Assembly (NCBI GenBank): GCA_022750335.1
Contig: JAKIVX010000013.1
Span: 1-46,925, forward strand
DNA: 46,925 bases
Direction: 5' to 3'
Origin: Thermoplasmata archaeon
GTDB taxonomy: Archaea > Thermoplasmatota > Thermoplasmata > Lutacidiplasmatales > UBA184
The notes under the pieces were generated by a model. That model was not told the DNA's origin. It searched no databases and saw nothing but the letters and a program-made list of their open reading frames with translations. The position numbers and the translations under genes are program-made. Positions 1 to 6,672 of the stretch are shown piece by piece. Each line of letters begins with the position of its first letter. Within the stretch, counting starts at the first letter, position 1.

Positions 1-210
1 GAGTGTCTCATGGATGGTTTCCTCGCGACAACATGGTGGCCTTGCCAATTCGGAACTGATTGGTACTATAATAGTTGGTGCTGTGCCCGAACCTACTTGA
101 GGGGGGGATCCGTCCCCCAAGATGTCCCTGTCTGTCAAGTCTCTCGTCAGCAAGTCGCGACACAGCAGTTAAAAAGAGCAAGTGGTCAGGTGCAAGGAGT
201 TTTGGACTAG
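1..210. other. Leader region before the TetR gene
   Basis: I see no convincing gene here. A short open frame at 10-210 has no recognisable composition and looks spurious. A TATA-like stretch, ACTATAATAG, lies at 65-74 and could drive the TetR gene, which would give a leader of about 120 nt. A purine-rich AAGGAG at 194-199 sits about 12 nt before the ATG at 211 and resembles a Shine-Dalgarno site, unlike the leaderless genes elsewhere in the window. Confidence 0.3.
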
Positions 211-873
211 ATGATTCACAACACCACTAGGCCGCGTGGACGACCGCGCAGCTTCGACGAGCTGGAAGCGCTGCAAAAGGCGACCCGGGTGTTCTGGTCG
301 AAGGGCTACGACGGAGTGACGATCGACGATCTCGTTGCCGGGATGGGCGTTGGTCGCCCGAGCCTGTATGCCGTCTTCGGGGGCAAACGGACGTTATTCC
401 TGCGCGTCCTCAGGGCGTACGCAGAGAAGAAGGGCGCTCTCGCTGCGAAGGCAATCTTCTCGCCGCAGCCTCTTCGCGACTCGCTCGCCAGCTTCCTGAG
501 GTACTCCGTCGAGAGTGCGACCGAGGAAGGCTGCCCTGCGGGTTGTCTGCTCGTGTGCGTCGCGCCGCTTGTGGACGACGCAGAGGTCCGGCAATTCCTA
601 CAGAACACTACGGCTGGCGGCGTGGCGATGGTGGAACTTCGTTTCCGGGACGGGATCAGCGCGGGAGATATCCCGTCGGACTTTCCTGTAGCCGCGCGGG
701 CGAGCCAAGTCGCGGACCTGGTCCGTGGTTTGACCGTGCGTGCGAAAATGGGCACGGCGCGCAAAACGCTTCTCCGGGAAGCAGAGGAGGCGGTCGACTT
801 GGTCCTTCTGCCGCGGGGGACTAGCCGCGGGCCAAGCGGAAGTGCCCGGAAGGCCCGTACGGTTCGAGGCTGA
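211..873 (+). CDS. TetR/AcrR-family transcriptional regulator
   Basis: A 220-residue protein with the layout of TetR-family repressors. The N-terminus (about residues 18-65) is a helix-turn-helix: a helix ending in FWSKGYDGVTIDDL, then GVGRPSLYAVFGGKRTLF, which matches the TetR recognition-helix consensus. The rest would be the helical ligand-binding and dimerisation domain. The ATG at 211 follows a possible AAGGAG ribosome binding site. Such proteins usually repress a neighbouring efflux or oxidoreductase gene; none is intact next to it, although a possible coding remnant lies just downstream on the opposite strand. The ligand is unknown. The basic last 25 residues look unconserved. Confidence 0.85.
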   Translation: MIHNTTRPRGRPRSFDELEALQKATRVFWSKGYDGVTIDDLVAGMGVGRPSLYAVFGGKRTLFLRVLRAYAEKKGALAAKAIFSPQPLRDSLASFLRYSVESATEEGCPAGCLLVCVAPLVDDAEVRQFLQNTTAGGVAMVELRFRDGISAGDIPSDFPVAARASQVADLVRGLTVRAKMGTARKTLLREAEEAVDLVLLPRGTSRGPSGSARKARTVRG

Positions 874-978
874 CTTCCGCGACCGTGGGACAGCAGCTAG
901 CGCTAGGAAGTACGCGTCGAAGGCTTCGGGGTCGAAGGTGCCGTCGCCAATCCACTCGACAAGCTGCGCGTAGAATTT
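868..978 (-). pseudogene. Possible remnant of a coding region
   Basis: Read on the minus strand, this stretch translates as protein-like sequence (KFYAQLVEWIGDGTF, then DPEAFDAYFLALAAV) with aromatic and acidic residues spaced as in a real protein. A TAG lies a few codons upstream and there is no plausible start, and the frame runs on into the tail of the TetR gene. It may be the remains of the gene the TetR protein once controlled, or it may be chance. I do not recognise a family. Confidence 0.2.
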
Positions 979-1127
979 CGGCGGCGGAAACTACGACTTC
1001 CTCGAGAGATTTCCAACGGGCGTGCCGAACGGGGAGTTTTCCAGGGGAAAAACGACGGTTTGCAGGTTGCTTTCACGATAGAAGGACACGTCAGAGATCG
1101 AACGACACCTTCCTCTCTACACGGTTC

Positions 1128-1142
1128 TGTAACAATGCGGGG
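1128..1142 (+). repeat. Outer copy of the 15-bp repeat
   Basis: TGTAACAATGCGGGG, one mismatch from the inverted pair at 1166-1180 and 1895-1909. It lies 38 bp left of, and in direct orientation with, the 1166 copy. Confidence 0.6.
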
Positions 1143-1165
1143 GGAAAAATTTGGTTGAAAAAGTA

Positions 1166-1180
1166 TGTAACAATTCGGGG
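1166..1180 (+). repeat. Left 15-bp inverted repeat
   Basis: TGTAACAATTCGGGG, an exact inverted match to 1895-1909. The gene at 1190-1807 ends ten bases further in. Confidence 0.7.
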
Positions 1181-1189
1181 CGGGTCCCT

Positions 1190-1807
1190 CTACTCCGCTC
1201 GAATATCGTTCGCATGGCGTATCCGATGAATCGTGGGATCCTTCCTAACCGCCCCCCTCCCAAGGTTGATTGGATGAGAGCTGATTGGCAGGTCTAGTTT
1301 TCGGGCCCACGCCAGTGTTTCTTCGTATGCCCCTTTGGCGATCGGGGAAAACGTACCTTGGACGGGCCGCGCTCCGTCGAATCGCCCCATGAAATCGCTC
1401 ACCGGATAAAGACGTGGGGACTTGGCCTCCGTCTGGTCGACTAGATAGATTCGGAGCTTCGGATCGCTCCATTTGGAGGACCGTGAGATTCCGGCTGGAT
1501 AGTCGAACTGAACCCCCTCCCGTCCAACGACGATCTTCACCGGATTTCTCAGGTGGCGCGTAGCAAAGTACGCAATCACGCCTATCGCGACGATAACACC
1601 AACAGCTCCAAGGTAGATCGGTGATAGCGAACCACCCAGCACCGACGCCTGAAGGATGCCAATAGCAAGGAGCATCCCGCCCACCGCAATGGGAAGGACG
1701 AGAAACAGTGTGAAAGTTGGCTTGCTCCTACGGTCTCCTTCCGCGGCCAGGTCGCTGAGGTCGAATATCTGGTCTTGGTTCGAGGGGAGGGGAAACTCCT
1801 CTGCCAT
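1190..1807 (-). CDS. Small two-helix membrane protein, unknown function
   Basis: A 205-residue protein starting at the ATG at 1807 (MAEEFPLPSN). After about 30 polar residues come two predicted membrane helices (about residues 33-52 and 57-77), a basic turn (RHLRNPVK) and a soluble C-terminal domain of about 120 residues. It appears paralogous to the protein encoded at 2194-2784: both share the MxExF start, the paired helices and a matching segment (GVQFDYPAGISRSSKW here, GVVLQYRGRKVERFSW there) like the strands of a PH-like fold. I do not recognise a family. The gene lies entirely within the pair of inverted repeats at 1166 and 1895. Confidence 0.65.
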   Translation of the reverse strand: MAEEFPLPSNQDQIFDLSDLAAEGDRRSKPTFTLFLVLPIAVGGMLLAIGILQASVLGGSLSPIYLGAVGVIVAIGVIAYFATRHLRNPVKIVVGREGVQFDYPAGISRSSKWSDPKLRIYLVDQTEAKSPRLYPVSDFMGRFDGARPVQGTFSPIAKGAYEETLAWARKLDLPISSHPINLGRGAVRKDPTIHRIRHANDIRAE

Positions 1808-2193
1808 GGGGTTGGAGGAGCATCGATTGCGTTCGCCTTGAGTGTTTCTCCAAGTTCGGCGGACGGCGGTGACCTCAACGCAAGTGGGGTGAACCCCCGA
1901 ATTGTTACAGTAGAAATGTCCGATCGGTTTCCCCCGAGAATGTGACGGTACCTCTCTACGGACGTTGTGCCGCAATCGACCTTCTGTAACTAAGTCGATC
2001 CCTCGACCCCCTCGGCTTTGTCCTAAAAGGCTCGTGTGTCCCAAAACTCCACGTTCTGTCGCAAAACTCGGAACGAACCCGGAAACGAATCAGGCCAACC
2101 AGACGTAAGGCCGCCACGGATCGATGAATAGCCCCTCTGTGATTCGGGCGTCGGAAGGAATTTCGACTTGGTTCCAGATCCTCCTGCCCCATG
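1808..2193. other. Intergenic region
   Basis: About 390 bases with no convincing gene. Open frames here have unnatural composition. The right inverted repeat of the cassette lies at 1895-1909. I see no clear TATA box for the gene at 1807. Confidence 0.5.
1895..1909 (-). repeat. Right 15-bp inverted repeat
   Basis: CCCCGAATTGTTACA, the exact reverse complement of 1166-1180. It lies about 90 bp upstream of the start of the membrane protein gene. Confidence 0.7.
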
Positions 2194-2784
2194 TCAGTTT
2201 GTAACGTCTCCGGGTGTGATTCGATAAATCTTCGGAGAGACACCGTAGAGTGCCGAGTTTCCGACATATGCCTTGACTGGCGCGGCCTGACGACTAGCTT
2301 CAGCCAGTATCGCCTCCATCACTTCTTTCGTTATCAACGTCCGACGGGTCCACAGGTGGACGCCGTCCAACGAGTAGGCACGATTTGGTGGAACTGTCCT
2401 CGGAGAGTCACTGAAATCGAGGAGGCAAAATCCACGACCCTCCTTCCAAGAGAACCGCTCGACCTTCCGCCCACGGTACTGGAGGACAACGCCGGTGGGG
2501 TCGACAGTCAAGCAGATCGCGCCGGAGAGGAATCGAGGAAGGCCCATCGCCACAAAAGTCATTACCCCAAACGTGAATAGAATGAGACTGAGGCCCACTT
2601 GTCCAGTCGTGGTCGCCAAGCCCGGTCCGAAGACGACGGATCGCTTAATCCAGGCTAAGAATCCCCATGAGGCGCCCACTACGATGAGAAAAAGTACGAA
2701 AACATAGAACCCCGGTCGCTTCCAGGATGCGTCATCTGCGGCCAGCGCCCGAAGGTTAAACTGCATTGAGAACGGTTCGCTCAT
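2194..2784 (-). CDS. Two-helix membrane protein, paralogue of the 1190-1807 product
   Basis: A 196-residue protein with two hydrophobic segments (about residues 25-45, GFYVFVLFLIVVGASWGFLA, and 62-82, VGLSLILFTFGVMTFVAMGL) followed by a soluble domain beginning ICLTVDPTGVVLQYRGRK. The architecture and the GV...Y...FSW...CLLDF pattern match the product of 1190-1807, so the two probably arose by duplication. It starts 8 bp after the stop of the gene at 2793-3299 and is probably co-transcribed with it. Function unknown; the C-terminal part may be a PH-like domain, which is inference from pattern only. Confidence 0.65.
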   Translation of the reverse strand: MSEPFSMQFNLRALAADDASWKRPGFYVFVLFLIVVGASWGFLAWIKRSVVFGPGLATTTGQVGLSLILFTFGVMTFVAMGLPRFLSGAICLTVDPTGVVLQYRGRKVERFSWKEGRGFCLLDFSDSPRTVPPNRAYSLDGVHLWTRRTLITKEVMEAILAEASRQAAPVKAYVGNSALYGVSPKIYRITPGDVTN

Positions 2785-2792
2785 CCGCCGAC

Positions 2793-3299
2793 CTAGTTGA
2801 GATCTTTCCCAAGCACGTAAGCAGAGCCTGCGAATGCTCTGATCGAGAGTCCCGCGTCAATTGCTGAAAACATCGCCAGCGGCCCGCCCCGATTGAAAAC
2901 AAGCGATGCTCCAGAGAACAGCATCCCGAGACCAGCCAGGACGGTGGCAAGGACCGCCATCGTTGGGGAGGATGCCCCCCACGACAGCGTGATTATCGAC
3001 AGGCTGATTAGATCACAGATCAGCGCGAGCCCTTGACGCATCAAGAAGTGGTGAGTGGGCACTCCACCAACACTCGCGAAGTATGCTCCGTTTCGGACAA
3101 TCTCTGAATCTGAGAGTACCTTACTCTCGCAGAAGGCTAGCTCAAGCTCGTATACCTCGTTGAGGCCTGGTACGACTTCCAGTCGACCTGAGAAGAGTTG
3201 AGCCGGGACTGTACCGTCCATGGCTTCGGTTGGTCCGACTTGCTTTCGAGCGTCGACGCTCACTCTCGGTCGACTCTTGACTTGGCTTTGAGCTGCCAC
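2793..3299 (-). CDS. Hypothetical membrane protein
   Basis: A 168-residue protein with about 90 polar N-terminal residues, then two hydrophobic segments (ALICDLISLSIITLSWG, and TMAVLATVLAGLGMLFSGAS) near residues 90-130. The start taken is the GTG at 3299; an internal ATG at 3221 (MDGTVPAQLF) is a possible alternative. An ACAATAG stretch around 3357-3363 could be its TATA box. It heads a likely two-gene transcript with the membrane protein at 2194-2784. No known family recognised. Confidence 0.55.
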   Translation of the reverse strand: MAAQSQVKSRPRVSVDARKQVGPTEAMDGTVPAQLFSGRLEVVPGLNEVYELELAFCESKVLSDSEIVRNGAYFASVGGVPTHHFLMRQGLALICDLISLSIITLSWGASSPTMAVLATVLAGLGMLFSGASLVFNRGGPLAMFSAIDAGLSIRAFAGSAYVLGKDLN

Positions 3300-3409
3300 C
3301 TATGCTCTCCACCCTGAGGACCGATGGGCCGCGCTCGTGGTCCGAATTTCCATCTATTGTGTCATGAGAGTCTGTCCGATGAGATCGATTCGGTGAACGG
3401 GAGGATCGA
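3300..3409. promoter_or_regulatory. Short intergenic promoter region
   Basis: It holds only a possible TATA element (minus-strand ACACAATAGATGG, around 3352-3364) for the membrane protein operon. No gene is seen. Confidence 0.3.
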
Positions 3410-3589
3410 CTACCTGATAGCCTTCTTCTCTCGAAGACCGTCGAGTGTGTGCTTTCGTTCCAAACCCTCGACAATCAAGTAACGAGCGACTTCGCCGGCC
3501 GTGTTCCCATAGTGTGGCTCGAGGTCCGCGAGCTCCTTCAGGTGGACGCTGTCAAGTCGCACGTTGAATTGCTTCTTCTTCGCCGACAT
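3410..3589 (-). CDS. Ribbon-helix-helix DNA-binding protein
   Basis: A 59-residue protein starting MSAKKKQFNVRLD at the ATG at 3589. FNVRL fits the N-terminal DNA-binding strand of a ribbon-helix-helix fold, VHLKELADLEPHYG the first helix, and NTAGEVARYLIVEGLERK the second. The size suits a dimeric MetJ/Arc or CopG-type repressor. No toxin gene is adjacent, so this may be a stand-alone regulator. A perfect 10-bp palindrome lies just upstream, between TATA box and start, and is a likely autoregulatory operator. Confidence 0.7.
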   Translation of the reverse strand: MSAKKKQFNVRLDSVHLKELADLEPHYGNTAGEVARYLIVEGLERKHTLDGLREKKAIR

Positions 3590-3603
3590 TAGTCCCAATA
3601 GGC

Positions 3604-3634
3604 ATCATATGATATTACTAGAGAGCCTATAAGG
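3604..3634 (-). promoter_or_regulatory. Promoter and palindromic operator of the ribbon-helix-helix gene
   Basis: The perfect palindrome ATCATATGAT (3604-3613) lies 15 bp upstream of the ATG. The TATA-like box CCTTATAGG (minus strand, 3626-3634) lies about 40 bp upstream. A dimer on the palindrome would sit at the predicted transcription start. Confidence 0.45.
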
Positions 3635-3761
3635 AATCTCTCCTCGGGAACCTTTTTAGCCGGCATGTTGTGTCTTCAGAGCCGGCACGCTAAGGCGGTC
3701 GGCGAATGCGAAAATTCTCCCGGCAACCGATTCGACCCGGCAGCCAGCGCCGCTTGGATTC

Positions 3762-3980
3762 CTACCTCTTCGAGTCGTCCTGCCCCAGGGACTTCGTAAC
3801 GATTACCCGAGCCCCGTTGGGATCCAGAGTCCACCGGAGTGAGTCTCCGGCATCCACCCCGAGTACGTCGACAACCGTAGACGGGACGGTAGTGCGTAGA
3901 GAGGCGGATCGCTCGATGGCTTTGACAAGCTTGGACTCGATCGGCTTCGGCAATGGCTCCTCGGCCCTCCATGCTGGCAT
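3762..3980 (-). CDS. AbrB/SpoVT-like swapped-hairpin DNA-binding protein
   Basis: A 72-residue protein. Residues about 15-60 (SKLVKAIERSASLRTTVPSTVVDVLGVDAGDSLRWTL and on) match the AbrB fold: a strand, the TVPSTVVDVLGVDAGD loop-helix, then a strand ending in ARVIVTKS. The start is the ATG at 3980 (MPAWRAEEP); longer upstream frames are cysteine-rich and unnatural. It is divergent from the transposase at 4072-5472, and two copies of a 13-bp direct repeat lie between them. AbrB-like proteins are transition-state regulators or antitoxins; no partner toxin is seen. Confidence 0.7.
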   Translation of the reverse strand: MPAWRAEEPLPKPIESKLVKAIERSASLRTTVPSTVVDVLGVDAGDSLRWTLDPNGARVIVTKSLGQDDSKR

Positions 3981-4010
3981 AATAAAAGAGGGTTGTGGTC
4001 TACATCTGAG

Positions 4011-4065
4011 GCAACATGTAGGTTCAAACCTTAAGTACTCCTCGTGTGTAGGGCAACATGTAGGT
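4011..4065. promoter_or_regulatory. Phased direct repeats around a shared TTAAG box
   Basis: GCAACATGTAGGT occurs at 4011-4023 and again at 4053-4065. The copies start 42 bp apart, four helical turns. A palindromic CTTAAG (4030-4035) between them could serve as the TATA core for both the leftward AbrB-like gene and the rightward transposase. The layout suggests binding of a dimeric regulator to one face of the DNA. Confidence 0.5.
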
Positions 4066-4173
4066 ATACACATGGCGGCCAATCCCGAGCGAGTGACCCG
4101 ACGCGAAGTGCGGGCTCTCGAAATGCTTCGAGACGGTCACCGAGTCGCCTAGTCATCTGCGCCCGGCAAGTAT

Positions 4174-5472
4174 GTGGTCGGCTCCCAGTCGGGGAAGGGC
4201 ATCTACCACGTTGAGGGGGTTGCAATCCCAGGCGCTTTCGAATCGTGCTCGTGCCCCGACTTTGTTGAACGGATTGCGCCTTGCAAGCACATCTGGGCGG
4301 TCCGACACTGGATTCGTGATCCCGACACATTCGTCCGACCCGAGGGATTCTCTGCGAAGACTCCGCCGCCCGCTCGGGTCCCGATCAACTGGCATAACTA
4401 CGACCTGGCGCAGAACGAAGAGTATCGCCTCTTCAACACCCTGCTGAGAGACCTTGCTTGGGGATTCGCTGAGCCGGCGAAAGACCCCCATCTGGCCGGT
4501 CGTAAACCCATACCACTTCGGGAGCAGGCGTTTTGCGCGGTTCAGAAGACCTACCTTGGGTTCTCCTGCCGCCGCTCGCACGGCTTCCGAGCGGAGGCCG
4601 CAAGAAACGGCCTGCTTACGAAGCCTCCATTTTGGGCCGTCACTTCCCGTTTCCTTTGCCGGGATGACGTAACGTCTGGTCTCCACGACATGCTAGCCCG
4701 ATCGGCAATCCCGTTGATCGGCCTGGAGGACAAGTGCGCGATAGACTCAACCGGCCTCCGAACGACTCGATTCAACTACTACCGGAAGGAGAAGTACGAA
4801 CCGGAGCGGGAGAACGACTGGCGCAAGCTCCACGCCCTGGTCGGCGTGAAGACACACGTCATGCCCGTGCTCGAATTCACGGATGGGTCGGTCCACGACT
4901 CGAAGATGTTCGAGAGTCTCTTACGCCGAGCTCTCGAGAACGGATTTCAATTCAAGCAAGTCGTCGCGGACAAGGGTTACCAGGGCCGAGCCAATTTCAA
5001 CACTGCGGCGGAGTTGGAGGTCCAGCCCTTCATCCCGTTCAAGAAGAACCAGACGGGCGAAACCAAGGGCAGCCCGATGTATCACAAAATGTTCCTCTTC
5101 TTCCAGCTTCACCGAGAGCAATTTGACCAGATCTACGGACAACGAGCTCAGGTCGAATCCTCGTTTTCGGCATACAAACAAAAGTTCGGGGAGGTCATCG
5201 CGTCCCGGAATTTCGATGCCCAACAGAATGAGGTCCTCTGCACGGCGATCGCCTACAACATCACGATCCTGGTACGGCAGATGTTCGAAGCTGGGATTCT
5301 ACCCGACTTTCTCCAGCCTGCCTCGCCTGAGAAGATGACCCCGGCGGGCCAGCGGACAGACTCGGTGCCCTGGCTGTCTCTAAATCAACTGGAGGTGACT
5401 CAGCCTGTAACTCAATCGCCCTCCCCGGGGTGTTTAAGGCACAACGTCCTCTCTACGCAAACGTTTATGTAA
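4174..5472 (+). CDS. IS4-type DDE transposase with N-terminal SWIM zinc finger
   Basis: A 432-residue product if translation restarts at the GTG at 4174. Residues about 25-45 (CSCPDFVERIAPCKH) form a SWIM-type CxC...CxH zinc finger, a DNA-binding addition seen in archaeal transposases. The catalytic core has the first Asp in CAIDSTGLRTTRF (about 190), the second in VVADKGYQGRAN (about 265) and the Glu in YGQRAQVESSFSAYKQKFG (about 330), the pattern of DDE_Tnp_1 enzymes. The same frame extends upstream to 4072 but carries a TAG at 4150-4152. The core looks intact, so inactivation, if real, comes from loss of the N-terminus. Confidence 0.8.
   Translation: MVGSQSGKGIYHVEGVAIPGAFESCSCPDFVERIAPCKHIWAVRHWIRDPDTFVRPEGFSAKTPPPARVPINWHNYDLAQNEEYRLFNTLLRDLAWGFAEPAKDPHLAGRKPIPLREQAFCAVQKTYLGFSCRRSHGFRAEAARNGLLTKPPFWAVTSRFLCRDDVTSGLHDMLARSAIPLIGLEDKCAIDSTGLRTTRFNYYRKEKYEPERENDWRKLHALVGVKTHVMPVLEFTDGSVHDSKMFESLLRRALENGFQFKQVVADKGYQGRANFNTAAELEVQPFIPFKKNQTGETKGSPMYHKMFLFFQLHREQFDQIYGQRAQVESSFSAYKQKFGEVIASRNFDAQQNEVLCTAIAYNITILVRQMFEAGILPDFLQPASPEKMTPAGQRTDSVPWLSLNQLEVTQPVTQSPSPGCLRHNVLSTQTFM
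5462..5472 (+). promoter_or_regulatory. Possible ftsZ TATA box
   Basis: CGTTTATGTAA, about 55-70 nt before the two candidate ftsZ starts. It overlaps the end of the transposase gene, so ftsZ transcription may start within the insertion sequence border. Confidence 0.35.
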
Positions 5473-5523
5473 GAATCCCCCGAGTGCTTCCTCAGAGCGT
5501 ATGACGCTCGTCTGACAAACAGG

Positions 5524-6672
5524 ATGGGGTACAATCCAATGAAGTCCATCATCCAGGAAGCGATCGCGAAGCACCAGGAGAACCAGAACCTGGTCGACGA
5601 CAAGAAGCCGACCGTGCCGGCCTATGGCAGCGCTGACGACGCGGAACTCGCGAAGTTGGCGGAAACGCTGAAGGTCAACATCCGGATCGTCGGGTGCGGA
5701 GGCGGTGGTTCCAATACGATTAACCGGTGCGTCGAGGACGGGATCCAGGGCGCCGAGATGTGCGCCATCAACACCGACGCGAAGCACCTCCTCACGATCC
5801 ACGCTCCCCGCAAGATCCTCATCGGTCGCCGAGCGACCAAGGGCCTTGGGGCGGGCGCACGCCCGGAGATCGGCGAGGAAGCGGCCCGCGAGAACGAGGA
5901 AGAACTGCGGGCGTTCCTGAACGGGGCGCATATCGTGTTCATCACGGCGGGAATGGGCGGCGGAACCGGTACCGGCTCCGCGCACCTCGTCGCCCGCCTC
6001 GCGAAGGAAGCGGGGGCGCTCACGATGGGCGTCGTCACCCTCCCCTTCTCGGGCGAAGGCGCCGCTCGCATGGAACAGGCGAAGGACGGACTCGAGCGAC
6101 TGCGCCGGGTCTGCGACACGACCATCGTAATCCAGAACGACAAGCTCCTCGAACTCGTGCCCCGCATGCCGCTCGACGCGGCGTTCAAGCTCGCCGACGC
6201 CTGCCTGATGACGGCGATCAAGGGCATCACGGAGATCGTGACCCGACCCGGGCTCGTCAACCTCGATTACGCGGACATCCTGACCGTCATGAAGGACGGC
6301 GGAGTCGCGCTCATCGGCTTGGGCGAGAGCGAGAGTGCGACCGACCGGGTGACCGAAGCGGTCACTGAAGCGCTCACGTCCCCGCTGCTCGGCTCGGTGG
6401 ACCTGAAGGATGCGACCGGGGCCCTCGTCCGGGTCATCGGCGGTCCCTCCATGACCGTCAGCGAGGCCGAGAAGGCCGCTGCGCTGGTCGGCGGGAAGAT
6501 CTCGAAGCGGGCCCGGATCATCTGGGGCTGCTCCGTCGAGAACTCACCCGACCTCGAACACACCCTCCGGGTGTTGCTCATCATCACGGGCGTCCGTGCG
6601 ACGAGCCTCTTGGGACAGAAGGGAGGCTACGCCGCCGGTGAATCCGAGGAAGTCATCGACCTCGTCCGCTAG
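5524..6672 (+). CDS. ftsZ: Cell division GTPase FtsZ
   Basis: A 382-residue tubulin-like GTPase that polymerises into the division ring. Visible motifs are the nucleotide-binding loop VGCGGGGSNTINR (about residue 60), the tubulin signature GMGGGTGTGSAHLVARLAKE (about 145), and the T7 loop NLDYADILTVMKDGG (about 245) with its catalytic Asp residues. Length is typical of archaeal FtsZ. Two starts are possible: ATG 5524 (MGYNP) or ATG 5539 (MKSIIQEA), the latter closer to archaeal homologues. The gene ends with TAG and overlaps the next gene, a Pop5-like protein, by 35 bp. The C-terminus lacks a long linker. Confidence 0.95.
   Translation: MGYNPMKSIIQEAIAKHQENQNLVDDKKPTVPAYGSADDAELAKLAETLKVNIRIVGCGGGGSNTINRCVEDGIQGAEMCAINTDAKHLLTIHAPRKILIGRRATKGLGAGARPEIGEEAARENEEELRAFLNGAHIVFITAGMGGGTGTGSAHLVARLAKEAGALTMGVVTLPFSGEGAARMEQAKDGLERLRRVCDTTIVIQNDKLLELVPRMPLDAAFKLADACLMTAIKGITEIVTRPGLVNLDYADILTVMKDGGVALIGLGESESATDRVTEAVTEALTSPLLGSVDLKDATGALVRVIGGPSMTVSEAEKAAALVGGKISKRARIIWGCSVENSPDLEHTLRVLLIITGVRATSLLGQKGGYAAGESEEVIDLVR

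Larger units (their letters stand above)
874..1189. other. Intergenic region with repeat motifs
   Basis: No intact gene is visible. The region holds the possible coding remnant at 868-978 and two direct copies of a TGTAACAATKCGGGG motif, at 1128-1142 and 1166-1180. It is AT-richer than the core parts of the window. Confidence 0.5.
1166..1909. mobile_element. Candidate 744-bp cassette bounded by inverted repeats
   Basis: TGTAACAATTCGGGG at 1166-1180 is repeated exactly, in inverted orientation, as CCCCGAATTGTTACA at 1895-1909. The trinucleotide GTA flanks both outer edges (1163-1165 and 1910-1912), as a short target duplication would. The segment carries one gene, a small membrane protein on the minus strand, and no transposase. 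A third copy with one mismatch lies outside at 1128-1142. It could be a non-autonomous transposon-like cassette; the repeats could instead be regulator sites on both sides of the gene. Confidence 0.4.
4072..5472 (+). mobile_element. Insertion sequence with SWIM-domain transposase, amber-interrupted
   Basis: One frame runs from the ATG at 4072 (MAANPERVTRREVRALEML) through a TAG at 4150-4152 into the transposase without any frame change. The 26 codons before the TAG resemble the start expected of SWIM-domain transposases, so the intact element probably began at 4072. I could not define terminal inverted repeats or target duplications. The element sits directly upstream of ftsZ. Confidence 0.65.

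Noticed and set aside
10-210. Open frame of 66 codons before the TetR gene
   Set aside because: Its composition is unlike a protein and it contains the likely TATA box and ribosome binding site of the next gene.
885-1229. Plus-strand open frame of 114 codons
   Set aside because: It is rich in Arg and Ser without domains, it covers the repeat motifs, and the opposite strand gives a more protein-like reading over part of it.
2200-2214. Fourth copy of the TGTAACAATTCGGGG repeat
   Set aside because: TGTAACGTCTCCGGG matches only 11 of 15 positions and lies in the coding end of the gene at 2194, so it is probably chance.
4150-4152. Pyrrolysine coding at the amber codon in the transposase
   Set aside because: TAG serves as the normal stop of ftsZ, sodX, the methyltransferase at 28340 and others, so general amber recoding is unlikely, and no pyl genes are seen.
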